From assembly GCF_028994805.1 (NCBI RefSeq), contig NZ_JAJQQP010000001.1:1-64000 (forward strand): a DNA stretch of 64,000 nucleotides, read 5' to 3'. Position 1 is the stretch's first letter. Every line of letters begins with the position of its first letter. This document shows positions 8,004 through 16,985 of the stretch, in pieces. Under the pieces are notes generated by a model that did no database searches, was not told the origin of the DNA, and saw nothing but the letters and a program-made list of their open reading frames with translations. Source of the DNA: Promicromonospora iranensis (GTDB lineage: Bacteria > Actinomycetota > Actinomycetes > Actinomycetales > Cellulomonadaceae). Both the position numbers and the translations under genes were made by a program.

Positions 8004-11000
8004 TCAGCTGCCGTTGGGCTCCTTCAGGCGGAGGAAGGTGATCGAGTGGGGCGCGAAGTCGTAGCTGAACTCCGTGCCGTCGCCCGACCGTGCCACGTCG
8101 AGCGTCGTCGTGCCCTCCACCGGCACGACCCGTTCCGGCTGCGCCTTGGTGTTCATGGCCGACGGCGCCCCGGTCATCTCGATGACCTCGGCGTCGGGCT
8201 CCACCGCGTACCCGTCGACCGTGACCGCCGTGCGCGCCACCGACTCGAAGGGGTTGACGACCTTGAGCACCAGCTCACCGGTGTCCTCGTCCCGCGTGAC
8301 CACCTGGTACAGCGACTCGGTGACCGGCTCGGTGTACGTCATCTGCAGCTCGCCGTCGAGGTACATCTTGATGGTCCGGCCCGACACCACCACCTTGACG
8401 CGGTAGTCCCGTCCGGTCTCCAGCGAGTGGCCCTCGCGCGCCGCGACCTCGCCCTGCCGGCCGCCGTCGGCCCGCTCGAGCGCCTGCCGCGAGTTGCCCC
8501 AGCCGCCCAGGTTCCACCAGTAGAACTGGTCGGCGGCACCTGCGGCGAACCCGACCAGGAAGCCCTCACCACCGCCGAGCTTCCGGGCGTCGAGCTCGAG
8601 CGTGTAGTTGTCCCAGTCCCGGCCGTAGGCGTCGGTGATGATCGACCGGGCGTCCTCGACACCCGTGCTGGACTGCACGTACTCACCGTCCTGCACCGCC
8701 CAGTCGCCGCGCTGCGCCGCCCACTGCGACGCGTCGTCGAACGCGTCGGAGAACAGCACCTCACCGGTCTCGTTGTCGGTGACGGTCACGTCGTCGTACG
8801 CCGCCTGCGTGAGCCAGGACGACAGGAACACGCCGCCGGACAGGCCCGGCGCTGCTGCCTCGGGCCCCTCGTGCGCGGACGGGACCACCTGGTCGCCGGT
8901 GTTCGTCATGAACATCTGCTGCGTGTAGTACGACGTCGAGCCCCAGGACTCGTCGTTGTCGAACCACATCATGTCCGGGGACCACTGGACGTAGTCCTCG
9001 TTGGCGAACATCGGGGCGTAGGACGCGAGCTCGACCAGGTCGGCGTTGCGCTCGATCCCGGTCATGTACGCGGCCTCGGACAGCGCGTTGGACCACGCGT
9101 TGCCGCGTGAGGCGTACTCGCCGAGGAAGACGTGCGGTCCCTCGCGGTCGTAGGAGTCGTAGCGCTCGGTGTTGCTGAGGAACCACGACGGGTCGTTGTA
9201 GTAGTGCTCGTCGACCATCGCGACGCCCTGCTCGACGTTGTAGTCCCACAGCTCGTCGAAGCGGGCGCCCGAGTCGTCGGGACCGGTGTTGGAGATCACC
9301 GTGACGTCCGGGTGGGCCGCCTCGACGGCGTCCCGGAACCGCGGGAAGTTGGCCTCGAACGTGCGGGTGTTCTCCTCGTTGCCCAGCCCGATGTACTTCA
9401 GGTCGAAGGGCTCGGGGTGGCCCAGCGCGGCGCGCTTGGCGCCCCACTCCGTGTCCACGGACCCGTTGGCGAACTCGATCAGGTCGACGGTGTCCTGCAC
9501 CCAGCGGTCGATGCGGACGTCGTCGGTCATCTCGGGGATGGTGCTGCCGCAGCCGTTGGCGCCCACCGACAGCACCGGGAGCGGCGTCGCGCCCAGGTCC
9601 TCGGCGAACTCGAAGTACTCGAGGTAGCCCAGGCCGTAGGTCTGGTTGTAGCCCCAGAAGTTCCAGTTGGTCGGGCGTTCCTCGACCGGCCCGATGGTCT
9701 CCTTCCACTGATAGGTCCGACGGCGGTCCGCGCCGTCCGACTCCAGGTACGTGTCGAACGTGCCCACGTTGGTCACGCAGCCGCCGGGGAACCGCAGGAA
9801 GGACGGCTCCAGGTCGGCGACCTTCTGCGCGAGGTCCTTGCGCAGCACCGACCGCCCGTTGACGGGGCCCTCCCACGTGTCCCGCGGGAACAGGGAGACC
9901 ATGTCGAGGCGCAGCGTGCCCGCCGCACCGCCCGTGACCACGAGACGGGCGTCGGCGGCGGTACCGCTCGCGGTGAGCTTGGCCGTGCGCTTCTTCCACC
10001 GGTCGCTGCCGTTCACCTGCACGGTGGTCGACGCGTAGGTGGTGCTGCCGTCCGGGGACTCGAGGCTCACCCGCAGGGGCTGCTTGCGCTCGGCCCGGGC
10101 GAACACCGAGAAGTCGTACTTCTTGCCCTTCTCGATGGCGAAGCCCTCGTTGTAGCTCGCGTTGCGCACGCCGACGCCCGGCCCGTCGGCCTCGACCGTC
10201 AGGTACGCCCGGTTGGCGTCGTTCAGCCACTCGGCCCGCTCGGACTCGACCTCGGCAGAGCCGCTCGACCCGCGCCGCTGCACCACGTCCCAGCCGGTCA
10301 TGCCGGTGAAGCTCTGGTTGTCCGTGGCCGCGAACTCGAAGGACCGGTTGCGGACCAGCTCGGCGTACAGGCCGCCGTCGGCCGCGTAGTTGATGTCCTC
10401 GTAGAAGACGCCGTAGAGGTCGTCGCTCATCTCCGTGCCCGCTGCCGCGGCGTCGACGTCGAGCGTGTGCTCCTGCACCGGGGCCTCGGCCGGCGGGTAC
10501 GCCGCCAGCAGCGCCGCCTGCTCCTCCGCGGTGATCGGCAGGACCGTGCCGTGCCGCGGGCTGGCGGGCAGGGTCGCGTCGAGGTTGGCGGTCCACTCAC
10601 CGCTGCTCAGGTCGTCGGTCTCGAAGAGCATGTAGCCCTGGCCGCCGTGGTAGCTCGGCTGGTCCTGGAGCAGGAACCAGCGGTCGTCGGTGAGGGACGG
10701 GAACAGCGTGGGTCCCTCACCGCCCGTGAACGTACCGCCCCAGGGGTTCGGCTGCCCGAACCCGACACGCTCGGCGATCAGGTCCCAGCCGTCGCCGTCG
10801 GACACGCCCTGGGTGCGACGCAGGTCCGTGGACGACTCCTGGCGCATCCCCATGTACGACTCGTCCTTGGTGAGGCGGTAGTAGACGCCGTCCTCCTCCT
10901 GGACCGTGGAGTCGATCATGCCGAGGCCGTCGCCCTGCGGCTCGTCGATCCACACCTGCGGCTCCGAGAACGTCTCGAAGTCCGTGGTGGTGGCGTACAT

Positions 11001-11624
11001 CATGCGCTGGTACGAGGTCCGGATGTCGCGCTCGGCGGGCGGGACGTCGGCCGGGTACAGGGCGGAGGCCCAGTAGACGACGAACTCGCCGGCCGCCTCG
11101 TCCCAGAACGCCTCGGGCGCCCACAGGTTGCCCGCGTTCTCGGGGGCCAGCTCGATCTCGCGCTGCTCACCCCAGCTCACCAGGTCGGTGGACTCCCAGA
11201 CCATGAGCTTGCGGCTGCCGGTCTCCTGGGCGTCGCCGAAGCTGCCGCCCCCGTGCATCTTCAGGTCCGTGGCGAGCAGATAGTACGTGCCGTCGCCACC
11301 ACGGATGACGAACGGGTCGCGCAGGCCCTCCGTACCGAGCTCGGAGCTGAGCACCGGCTCGCCGCCGTTCAGCGTCGTCCACTCCAGCGGGTCCGGGCCG
11401 TTCGAGACGGCGAACGAGATGGTCTCGCCGTCGGCGGTCGACTCACCGGTGAAGTAGGGGAAGAAGTAGGCGGCGTGGTCGCCGTCCGCTGCGGTGGCCG
11501 ACGCCGGACCGGCGTCACCGTCCGGCGCCGCCGCGGAGACCGCCGCGGTCGGGGCGATGAGCCCCAACGTGAGGGCGCCGGCGAGCCACAACCGCCGTGC
11601 CCGCCGTGGTGAGTGTTGATGCAT
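8004..11624 (-). CDS. Secreted GH43-GH51 fusion arabinofuranosidase/arabinanase
   Basis: This 1206-residue protein carries two catalytic units. A signal peptide (about 1-33) precedes a GH43 five-bladed propeller (about 45-375) with candidate catalytic Asp103 (LRDPFVI), Asp238 (MIDST) and Glu303 (GGEGPT). A GH51-type part follows (about 390 to the end) with a carbohydrate-binding-like segment (about 430-580), acid/base Glu750 in GLGNEEN and nucleophile Glu836 in FLGEYAS. A jelly-roll insert (about 945-1110, beginning at VTVTDNETG) splits the C-terminal sandwich. ATG at 11624 has AAGGAGA upstream. It lies 72 bases downstream of the lectin-GH43 gene and is probably cotranscribed. It should debranch arabinan or arabinoxylan outside the cell. 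Confidence 0.88.
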   Translation of the reverse strand: MHQHSPRRARRLWLAGALTLGLIAPTAAVSAAAPDGDAGPASATAADGDHAAYFFPYFTGESTADGETISFAVSNGPDPLEWTTLNGGEPVLSSELGTEGLRDPFVIRGGDGTYYLLATDLKMHGGGSFGDAQETGSRKLMVWESTDLVSWGEQREIELAPENAGNLWAPEAFWDEAAGEFVVYWASALYPADVPPAERDIRTSYQRMMYATTTDFETFSEPQVWIDEPQGDGLGMIDSTVQEEDGVYYRLTKDESYMGMRQESSTDLRRTQGVSDGDGWDLIAERVGFGQPNPWGGTFTGGEGPTLFPSLTDDRWFLLQDQPSYHGGQGYMLFETDDLSSGEWTANLDATLPASPRHGTVLPITAEEQAALLAAYPPAEAPVQEHTLDVDAAAAGTEMSDDLYGVFYEDINYAADGGLYAELVRNRSFEFAATDNQSFTGMTGWDVVQRRGSSGSAEVESERAEWLNDANRAYLTVEADGPGVGVRNASYNEGFAIEKGKKYDFSVFARAERKQPLRVSLESPDGSTTYASTTVQVNGSDRWKKRTAKLTASGTAADARLVVTGGAAGTLRLDMVSLFPRDTWEGPVNGRSVLRKDLAQKVADLEPSFLRFPGGCVTNVGTFDTYLESDGADRRRTYQWKETIGPVEERPTNWNFWGYNQTYGLGYLEYFEFAEDLGATPLPVLSVGANGCGSTIPEMTDDVRIDRWVQDTVDLIEFANGSVDTEWGAKRAALGHPEPFDLKYIGLGNEENTRTFEANFPRFRDAVEAAHPDVTVISNTGPDDSGARFDELWDYNVEQGVAMVDEHYYNDPSWFLSNTERYDSYDREGPHVFLGEYASRGNAWSNALSEAAYMTGIERNADLVELASYAPMFANEDYVQWSPDMMWFDNDESWGSTSYYTQQMFMTNTGDQVVPSAHEGPEAAAPGLSGGVFLSSWLTQAAYDDVTVTDNETGEVLFSDAFDDASQWAAQRGDWAVQDGEYVQSSTGVEDARSIITDAYGRDWDNYTLELDARKLGGGEGFLVGFAAGAADQFYWWNLGGWGNSRQALERADGGRQGEVAAREGHSLETGRDYRVKVVVSGRTIKMYLDGELQMTYTEPVTESLYQVVTRDEDTGELVLKVVNPFESVARTAVTVDGYAVEPDAEVIEMTGAPSAMNTKAQPERVVPVEGTTTLDVARSGDGTEFSYDFAPHSITFLRLKEPNGS

Positions 11625-11696
11625 CGATGTTCTCCTTCTCGTTCGGGTTGGCGTGGTCCGTGTGCTGGGAGATCTGCGCCCCACCGCCACGGGGTG

Positions 11697-13190
11697 CTAC
11701 TCGCCCGAGGGCGGGGCGATGACCTGCCCGGACCTGACCGGGCTGCCGAACACCGGCCAGCCGTCGGAGGTCCAGTCGATCTTCTGGGCGCGGGTCTGCC
11801 GGGTGGATCCACAGCCGTCCGACGCCGACGGGTTGCCGTGGTAGACGACCCACTCCTCGGTGCCGTCGGGTGAGGTGAAGAACCCGTTGTGCCCGGTCCC
11901 GTAGACGCCGTTGCCCTGGGACAGCACCGGCTGGGGGTGCTTGGTCCAGTGCGCAGGGTTCATCGGGTCGCTGCCCGTGAGCTCGGCGATCCCGAGCTTG
12001 TAGTCGGCCGTGTTGCACGACGACGCGGAGAACGTCATGAAGGTCCGCCCGCCGCGCTGCAGTATGGCGGGCGCCTCGTTGACGCGTGCCCCCTGGGTCT
12101 CCCAGGAGTGCTGCGGCGTGGTCAGGGTCGCCTGCGGTCCCGTGACGGTCCACGGGTTGGTCATCCGCTGGATCCGGACCGTCTGGTTCTGTCCTATCCA
12201 CTCGGAGAACAGCAGGTACAGGTTCCCGCCGTGCTGGAGGTACGAGCTGTCGATGTTCCACTGGTTCGGGAGCGGGGTACCCATGAACTCGTAGGGCCCC
12301 ATCGGGGTGCTGCTCGTGGACCGCAGCACACGGATCCGCTGGCCGTCGAGGTTGGTCTGCGAGTTGCCCGAGGTGTAGGTCAGGTACCAGGTGCCGCCGA
12401 TCCGGTGGAACTCCGGTGCCCAGTGGCTGCAGCAGCGGGACGTGTTCCCCGCGTCGTCCCACACCACGGTGTCGGGGGCGGTGGAGAGGCCGGCCAGGGT
12501 CGTGGCCCGCCGCATGACCACCGTCGAGTTCCACGTGGTCGTGGACAGGTAGTAGTAGCCGTCCCAGTACTCCAGCCAGGGGTCCGCACCATTGGTGCGG
12601 ATCGGGTTGGTGAGCGTGCCGCTCGAGCTGACCGGGACCAGGTTCCACCGCTGCGCGGCCAGACCGTTGTCGTCGTACTGCGAGATCCGCGACCCGGCCT
12701 CGGTGGAGAACTCCCACAGGTCCATGGCCTTGCCCGAGAACCGGTTGAGGAAGGTGACGGTCCCGTCGGAGTTCTCCCGGACCTGCCACTGCTGGTTGGT
12801 CGCGTCCAGGTCCTCCCACTGGGCGATGTCCGCGCCGTTGTCCGCGTTCCACTCGAACACGTCGAGCACGAGGCTGGAGTGCCGCGCCTGGATCCGGTAG
12901 TACCCGTTCCCGGAGTCCAGGAACCGGAACTGCTGGTGGTGGCCGTCTCCCCGGCCCCACTGGGTGAGCAGGGCGCCCGGCTCCGTGGACCGGCCCTCGA
13001 CGTCGAGCACCAGGCCGGAGTGGGCGGACTCGATCACGTACCACCGGCCGGTGTCCACGGCGGCCCTGGCCGAGGTGGGCGAGCCCACCAGACCGATCAT
13101 CGCGAGGGCGGCCACGAGCACCGCCGCCAGCACCGAACGAGCAGGGCGAGCCCTGCCGGGGGCTTCGTTCATCGTTGTAATTGGATGCAT
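11697..13190 (-). CDS. Secreted GH43 exo-arabinanase-like enzyme with N-terminal ricin-type domain
   Basis: This 497-residue protein has a signal peptide (cleavage near ARA-A, residue 43-44), a ricin-type beta-trefoil (CBM13-like, about 45-187, with repeated QW motifs) and a GH43 domain (about 192-497). Catalytic residues are probably Asp203 (GADPW), Asp314 (NIDSSY) and Glu372 (VNEAPA). The CCSHWAPEF segment and overall order resemble GH43 subfamily 26 exo-1,5-alpha-L-arabinofuranosidases; that assignment is by resemblance. ATG at 13190 has GGAGAGG five bases upstream. An operator-like site overlaps codons 4-8. The GH43-GH51 gene follows. Confidence 0.88.
   Translation of the reverse strand: MHPITTMNEAPGRARPARSVLAAVLVAALAMIGLVGSPTSARAAVDTGRWYVIESAHSGLVLDVEGRSTEPGALLTQWGRGDGHHQQFRFLDSGNGYYRIQARHSSLVLDVFEWNADNGADIAQWEDLDATNQQWQVRENSDGTVTFLNRFSGKAMDLWEFSTEAGSRISQYDDNGLAAQRWNLVPVSSSGTLTNPIRTNGADPWLEYWDGYYYLSTTTWNSTVVMRRATTLAGLSTAPDTVVWDDAGNTSRCCSHWAPEFHRIGGTWYLTYTSGNSQTNLDGQRIRVLRSTSSTPMGPYEFMGTPLPNQWNIDSSYLQHGGNLYLLFSEWIGQNQTVRIQRMTNPWTVTGPQATLTTPQHSWETQGARVNEAPAILQRGGRTFMTFSASSCNTADYKLGIAELTGSDPMNPAHWTKHPQPVLSQGNGVYGTGHNGFFTSPDGTEEWVVYHGNPSASDGCGSTRQTRAQKIDWTSDGWPVFGSPVRSGQVIAPPSGE
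13167..13180. promoter_or_regulatory. Class A LacI operator inside the 5' end of a GH43 gene
   Basis: gttcatcgttgtaa matches class A (ctacatcgttgtag) over the central CATCGTTGTA. It lies over codons 4-8 of the gene starting at 13190, so repression would be by roadblock. Chance similarity is possible because it is within coding sequence. Confidence 0.5.
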
Positions 13191-13225
13191 GTCGACCTCT
13201 CCGTCACGTCGTTGTGAATGGGGGG

Positions 13226-13280
13226 GGTACCGCGGCCCTGGCTCGACGTACCGAGTACGCCGGGTCAGGGCCGTGGTACC
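13226..13280. terminator. Inverted repeat ending the CUT2 importer operon
   Basis: GGTACCGCGGCCCTG (13226-13240) pairs with CAGGGCCGTGGTACC (13266-13280) with one mismatch. It begins three bases after the permease stop at 13283 and precedes the next leftward gene, as expected for a terminator. Confidence 0.7.
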
Positions 13281-13282
13281 GG

Positions 13283-14281
13283 TCAGGTCTTGCGGAGGCT
13301 CAGGGCCCGCTGCAGCACCACGAAGATCAGCAGCAGCACCCCGATCACGATCTTGGTCCACCAGGAGCTGAGGGTGCCCTCGAACGTGATGATGGTCTGG
13401 ATCAGACCGAGCACCAGCACACCCAGCACGGAGCCGAGCACGAAGCCGGTGCCACCCGTCAGCAGCGTTCCGCCGATGACGACCGCCGCGATCGCGTCGA
13501 GCTCCATCGCGACACCGGTCAGCGAGTAGCCCGACCGGGAGTACATGGCGAACAGCAGTCCGCCGAGTCCTGCGCACGTACCGCTCACCACGTAGGCGAG
13601 CACCTTGGTGCGGGCCACGGGCAGACCCATGAGCAGGGCGGACTGCTCGCCGCCACCGATCGCGTACACCGTGCGGCCGAACCGCGTGAAGTGCAGCACG
13701 AGGAAGCCGGCGCCCACGACGACCAGCGCGATGAGCACGCCGGACGACATCCGCCATCCGCCGAAGATCTGCACCCAGCTCGCGAGCCCGACGAACGACG
13801 CGTTGTCGATGGCGATGGACTCCGGCGCGATGACGAAGCACAGACCGCGCGCGAAGAACATGCCGGCGAGCGTCGCCACGAACGGCTGCACCTGGAAGTA
13901 GTGGACCATCACGCCGTGGGCCAGACCGATCACGGTGCCGGCGCCGACGGCGAGCGGGATGACCACGGCGGGCGGCAGGCCCGCCTGGAGCAGCGTCGCG
14001 GTGACCACCGTGGAGAGGGCCAGCACCGACCCGACCGAGAGGTCGATGCCCCCGGTGAGGATGACGAAGGTCATGCCCACCGCGAGCACGATGAGGTGCG
14101 CGTTGTTGATGAACAGGTTGGACACGACGGCCGGCGACAGGAAGTTCTCGTACCGGGAGCCGCCCAGGATCAGCATGAGCGCCAGCACGACGAACGTGCC
14201 CAGCACGGGGAGGTAGCGCCGGTCCAGCCGGGTCGGGATCTTCAGCGCGCGCGAGGCGCGTGCGGGGGCCGACGTCGTCAT
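13283..14281 (-). CDS. yjfF: CUT2 sugar ABC transporter permease (YjfF family)
   Basis: This 332-residue permease has about ten hydrophobic segments and the CUT2 signature LTGGIDLSVGSVLALS near residue 75-95, plus GGTLLTGGTGFVLGSVLG near the C-terminus. It is the last gene of a four-gene operon in the YtfQ-YtfR-YtfT-YjfF order, known in Enterobacteria for galactofuranose and in other bacteria linked to arabinose. ATG overlaps the upstream stop (ATGA). Symbol is by family. Substrate here is probably L-arabinose, given the araBDA-shared operator. Confidence 0.9.
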   Translation of the reverse strand: MTTSAPARASRALKIPTRLDRRYLPVLGTFVVLALMLILGGSRYENFLSPAVVSNLFINNAHLIVLAVGMTFVILTGGIDLSVGSVLALSTVVTATLLQAGLPPAVVIPLAVGAGTVIGLAHGVMVHYFQVQPFVATLAGMFFARGLCFVIAPESIAIDNASFVGLASWVQIFGGWRMSSGVLIALVVVGAGFLVLHFTRFGRTVYAIGGGEQSALLMGLPVARTKVLAYVVSGTCAGLGGLLFAMYSRSGYSLTGVAMELDAIAAVVIGGTLLTGGTGFVLGSVLGVLVLGLIQTIITFEGTLSSWWTKIVIGVLLLIFVVLQRALSLRKT

Positions 14282-15339
14282 CGGGCCTTCACCTCCGTCG
14301 AGTCAGGGCGCGCAGCGGGCTGCGGCTCGGATGGCGGCGTCGGTCGGCGGGTGGCCGACGCGAGCCGCTCCCGCATCCGCGGCGACTGCAGCAGCGTCAC
14401 CACGATGACGACCAGCGCCATGAACAGGGGCGTGACCAGCGGCGAGATGCCGAGCACCGTCACTGTCCGCTCCAGGGTCGCGATGACCAGCGCGCCCACC
14501 AGCGTGCCCGAGAGGTTGAACTTGCCGCCCGAGAGCGCCGTCCCACCGATCACCACCGCGAGGATCGCGTCGAGCTCGATGAACAGACCCGCGTTGTTGG
14601 CGTCGGCGGCCATGGTGTCCGCGCTGATGAGCAGGCCCGCGAGGCCGGCGAACAGGCCCGAGGCCGTGTACACGGTCCAGGTCAGGGTCTTGGACCGGAC
14701 GCCGGAGAGGCGGCTCGCCGCCGGGTTGATGCCGGTCGCCTCCAGCAGCATGCCGAGCGCGGTGCGGCGCACCACGAACGCGACCACCGCGAACACGCCG
14801 AACGCGATCACCGCGGCGACGGGCAGGCCGAGCCAGAAGCCCGAGCCCAGCGTCTTGAACGGACCGCTGTTGACGGTGGTGATCATGCCGCCGGTGATGA
14901 GCATGGCCACACCGCGGCCCGCTGTCATCAGGATCAGCGTGGCGATGATCGGCTGGATCCCGAGCACGGACACCAGGAACCCGTTCCACACGCCGAGCAC
15001 CAGGCACAGCGCCAGGGCCAGGCCCACGGCGGTGAGCACGGTGACCGGTGAGTCCGGGTTCGGCGACGACGCGAGGTGCGACAGCGCCACCGCACCCGAG
15101 ACCGCGACCACCGCGCCGACCGAGAGGTCGATGCCGCGCGTGGCGATGACGAGCGTCATGCCGAGCGCGACGAGCAGCAGCGGCGCGGTGGTCCGCAGGA
15201 TGTCGATCGGGGCGCCGAACAGGTGCCCGTCCCGGACGGTGATCGCGAGGAAGCTGGGCCGCGCGACCGTGTTGGCCACCAGCAGGACGACCAGCGCCGC
15301 TACCGGCCAGAAGAGGTGGTGCCGAAGGAGCTTCGTCAC
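14278..15339 (-). CDS. ytfT: CUT2 sugar ABC transporter permease (YtfT family)
   Basis: This 353-residue permease starts at GTG 15339, which overlaps the ATPase stop by four bases (GTGA). It shows the CUT2 motif IATRGIDLSVGAVVAVSGA after the second membrane segment and GGTALSGGKFNLSGTLVGA late in the protein. The C-terminal tail (about 330-353) is Pro/Arg-rich and probably cytoplasmic. It should form a heterodimeric channel with the YjfF-type subunit at 13283-14281. Confidence 0.9.
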   Translation of the reverse strand: MTKLLRHHLFWPVAALVVLLVANTVARPSFLAITVRDGHLFGAPIDILRTTAPLLLVALGMTLVIATRGIDLSVGAVVAVSGAVALSHLASSPNPDSPVTVLTAVGLALALCLVLGVWNGFLVSVLGIQPIIATLILMTAGRGVAMLITGGMITTVNSGPFKTLGSGFWLGLPVAAVIAFGVFAVVAFVVRRTALGMLLEATGINPAASRLSGVRSKTLTWTVYTASGLFAGLAGLLISADTMAADANNAGLFIELDAILAVVIGGTALSGGKFNLSGTLVGALVIATLERTVTVLGISPLVTPLFMALVVIVVTLLQSPRMRERLASATRRPTPPSEPQPAARPDSTEVKAR

Positions 15340-16862
15340 GCTGTCCCACCCCCGGCGATGAGGTCGACCACCTGGTCCATAGTCGCTCTTCCTCCGTCGA
15401 TCTCCGCCACCTTGCGGCGGTCCCGCATCACGGCGATGCGGTGGGATATGCGCAGCACTTCTTCGAGCTCCGCCGAGATGAAGACGACGGACATGCCCTC
15501 GGCGGCCAGGTCGGCCACGAGCTTCTGGATCTCGGCCTTGGCGCCGACGTCGATGCCGCGCGTCGGCTCGTCGAGGACGAGCAGCTGCGGCGCCGTGGCG
15601 AGCCACCGCGCGAGCAGCACCTTCTGCTGGTTGCCGCCCGAGAGGTTGCGCAGCAGCGCCTCGGGGTCGGCGGGCCGGATCCCGAGCTGCTGGATGTACG
15701 ACGCGACCAGCTCGTCGACCTGCTTGCGGGGCAGCGGCCGCATCCAGCCGCGCCGCGCCTGGAGAGCGAGCACGATGTTCTCCCGCACGGTGAGACCGTC
15801 CACGACGCCCTCGCCCTTCCGGTCCTCCGACGTGTAGGCGATGCCATGGCCCATCGCCGCACGCGGTGTCCGTAGCCGGGTCGTCTGCCCGGACACACGG
15901 GTCTGCCCGACGTCGGCCCGGTCGGCGCCCGTGAGCAGGCGCGCCAGCTCCGTACGACCCGAGCCGAGCAGGCCGGCGAGGCCGACCACCTCACCCTCGT
16001 AGAGATCGAGGTCGAAGGGCTGCACCGAGCCCTTGCGGCCGAGACCGACCACCTGCAGCAGCGGCGTCGCGGCGGCAGGTCGCTCGGCGTGCTCGACCAC
16101 CTCCTCGGCGGCCTCCAGCACCTCCATGGACCGGCCGATCATGTGCTGCACCAGCTCTGCGGCCGGCAGGTCCGCGGTGGCGTACTCCCCCACGAGGGCG
16201 CCGTTGCGCAGCACCGTCATGCGGTCGGAGACCTCATAGATCTGGTCGAGGAAGTGACTCACGAACAGGATGGCGACCCCGTCGTCGCGCAGGGCGCGCA
16301 TGACGGTGAACAGGTGCGCCACCTCGTCCGTGTCCAGGCTGGAGGTGGGCTCGTCGAGGATGAGCACCTTGCAGTCGCTCACCGTGGCGCGGCAGATCGC
16401 GACGAGCTGCTGCACCGCCAGCGAGTGCGACCCCAGGGACGAGGACGGGTCGATGCTCAGGCCCATCCGCTCCAGGTGCGACGCCGCCTGCCGACGCATC
16501 GCCGGCCAGTGCAGGCCGCCCAGCAGGCGCGGCTCCGCGCCGAGCATGATGTTCTCCGCGACCGTGAGGTTCTCGCAGAGATTGACCTCCTGGTACACGG
16601 TGCTCACCCCGTGCGCGCGCGCGTCGGCGGGGCCGGTGAACCGGCGCTCGACGCCGTCGACCAGGATCGTCCCCGCCGTCGGCGAGTGGATGCCCGTGAG
16701 GGCCTTGATCAGGGTGGACTTGCCAGCGCCGTTCTCACCCATGAGGGCGTGGATCTCGCCGGGGCGGAGGCGGAAGTCGACGCCGTCCAGGGCTCTCACC
16801 GGGGGGAACTCGACGCTGATGCCGGTCATCTCGACGACGGCTGGTGCTGTCTGCTGGGTCAT
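15336..16862 (-). CDS. ytfR: CUT2 sugar ABC transporter ATPase, two nucleotide-binding domains (YtfR family)
   Basis: This 508-residue tandem ATPase powers the importer. The first half has an intact Walker A (GENGAGKST, about 43-51) and Walker B (VLILDEPTSSLD), but its signature is degenerate (SHSLAVQQ). The second half has a degenerate P-loop (GLLGSGRTEL) and a normal signature LSGGNQQK with LLVLDEPTRGID. This asymmetry is normal for CUT2 ATPases such as RbsA and AraG. It is the only sugar-importer ATPase in the window, so the three CUT1 systems must borrow another. Confidence 0.93.
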   Translation of the reverse strand: MTQQTAPAVVEMTGISVEFPPVRALDGVDFRLRPGEIHALMGENGAGKSTLIKALTGIHSPTAGTILVDGVERRFTGPADARAHGVSTVYQEVNLCENLTVAENIMLGAEPRLLGGLHWPAMRRQAASHLERMGLSIDPSSSLGSHSLAVQQLVAICRATVSDCKVLILDEPTSSLDTDEVAHLFTVMRALRDDGVAILFVSHFLDQIYEVSDRMTVLRNGALVGEYATADLPAAELVQHMIGRSMEVLEAAEEVVEHAERPAAATPLLQVVGLGRKGSVQPFDLDLYEGEVVGLAGLLGSGRTELARLLTGADRADVGQTRVSGQTTRLRTPRAAMGHGIAYTSEDRKGEGVVDGLTVRENIVLALQARRGWMRPLPRKQVDELVASYIQQLGIRPADPEALLRNLSGGNQQKVLLARWLATAPQLLVLDEPTRGIDVGAKAEIQKLVADLAAEGMSVVFISAELEEVLRISHRIAVMRDRRKVAEIDGGRATMDQVVDLIAGGGTA

Positions 16863-16902
16863 CCTCGACCTTCTAACGTGCGTGGCCCTGGTTGTGGCCT
16901 GT

Positions 16903-16950
16903 CGTCGGTCGAGCTTGCCGGGACCTGGGCCCCGGCAAGCTCGACCGACG
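16903..16950. repeat. Perfect 20-bp-arm inverted repeat between ytfQ and ytfR
   Basis: CGTCGGTCGAGCTTGCCGGG (16903-16922) pairs perfectly with 16931-16950 across an 8-base loop. It lies between the binding-protein stop (16986) and the ATPase start (16862). In that place it may protect the abundant binding-protein mRNA and reduce downstream expression, as in malEFG-type operons. Confidence 0.8.
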
Positions 16951-16985
16951 AGCGCCCACAGCCGGACGGGCCGGCGGCAGGGGCG

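Noticed and set aside
9132-11612. An 826-codon open frame on the plus strand opposite the GH43-GH51 gene
   Set aside because: No recognisable domain, biased composition and no ribosome site; the opposite strand encodes intact glycosidase motifs.
13181-15361. A 726-codon open frame opposite the CUT2 permease genes
   Set aside because: Shadow of the permeases; composition dominated by Arg, His, Gln and Asp.
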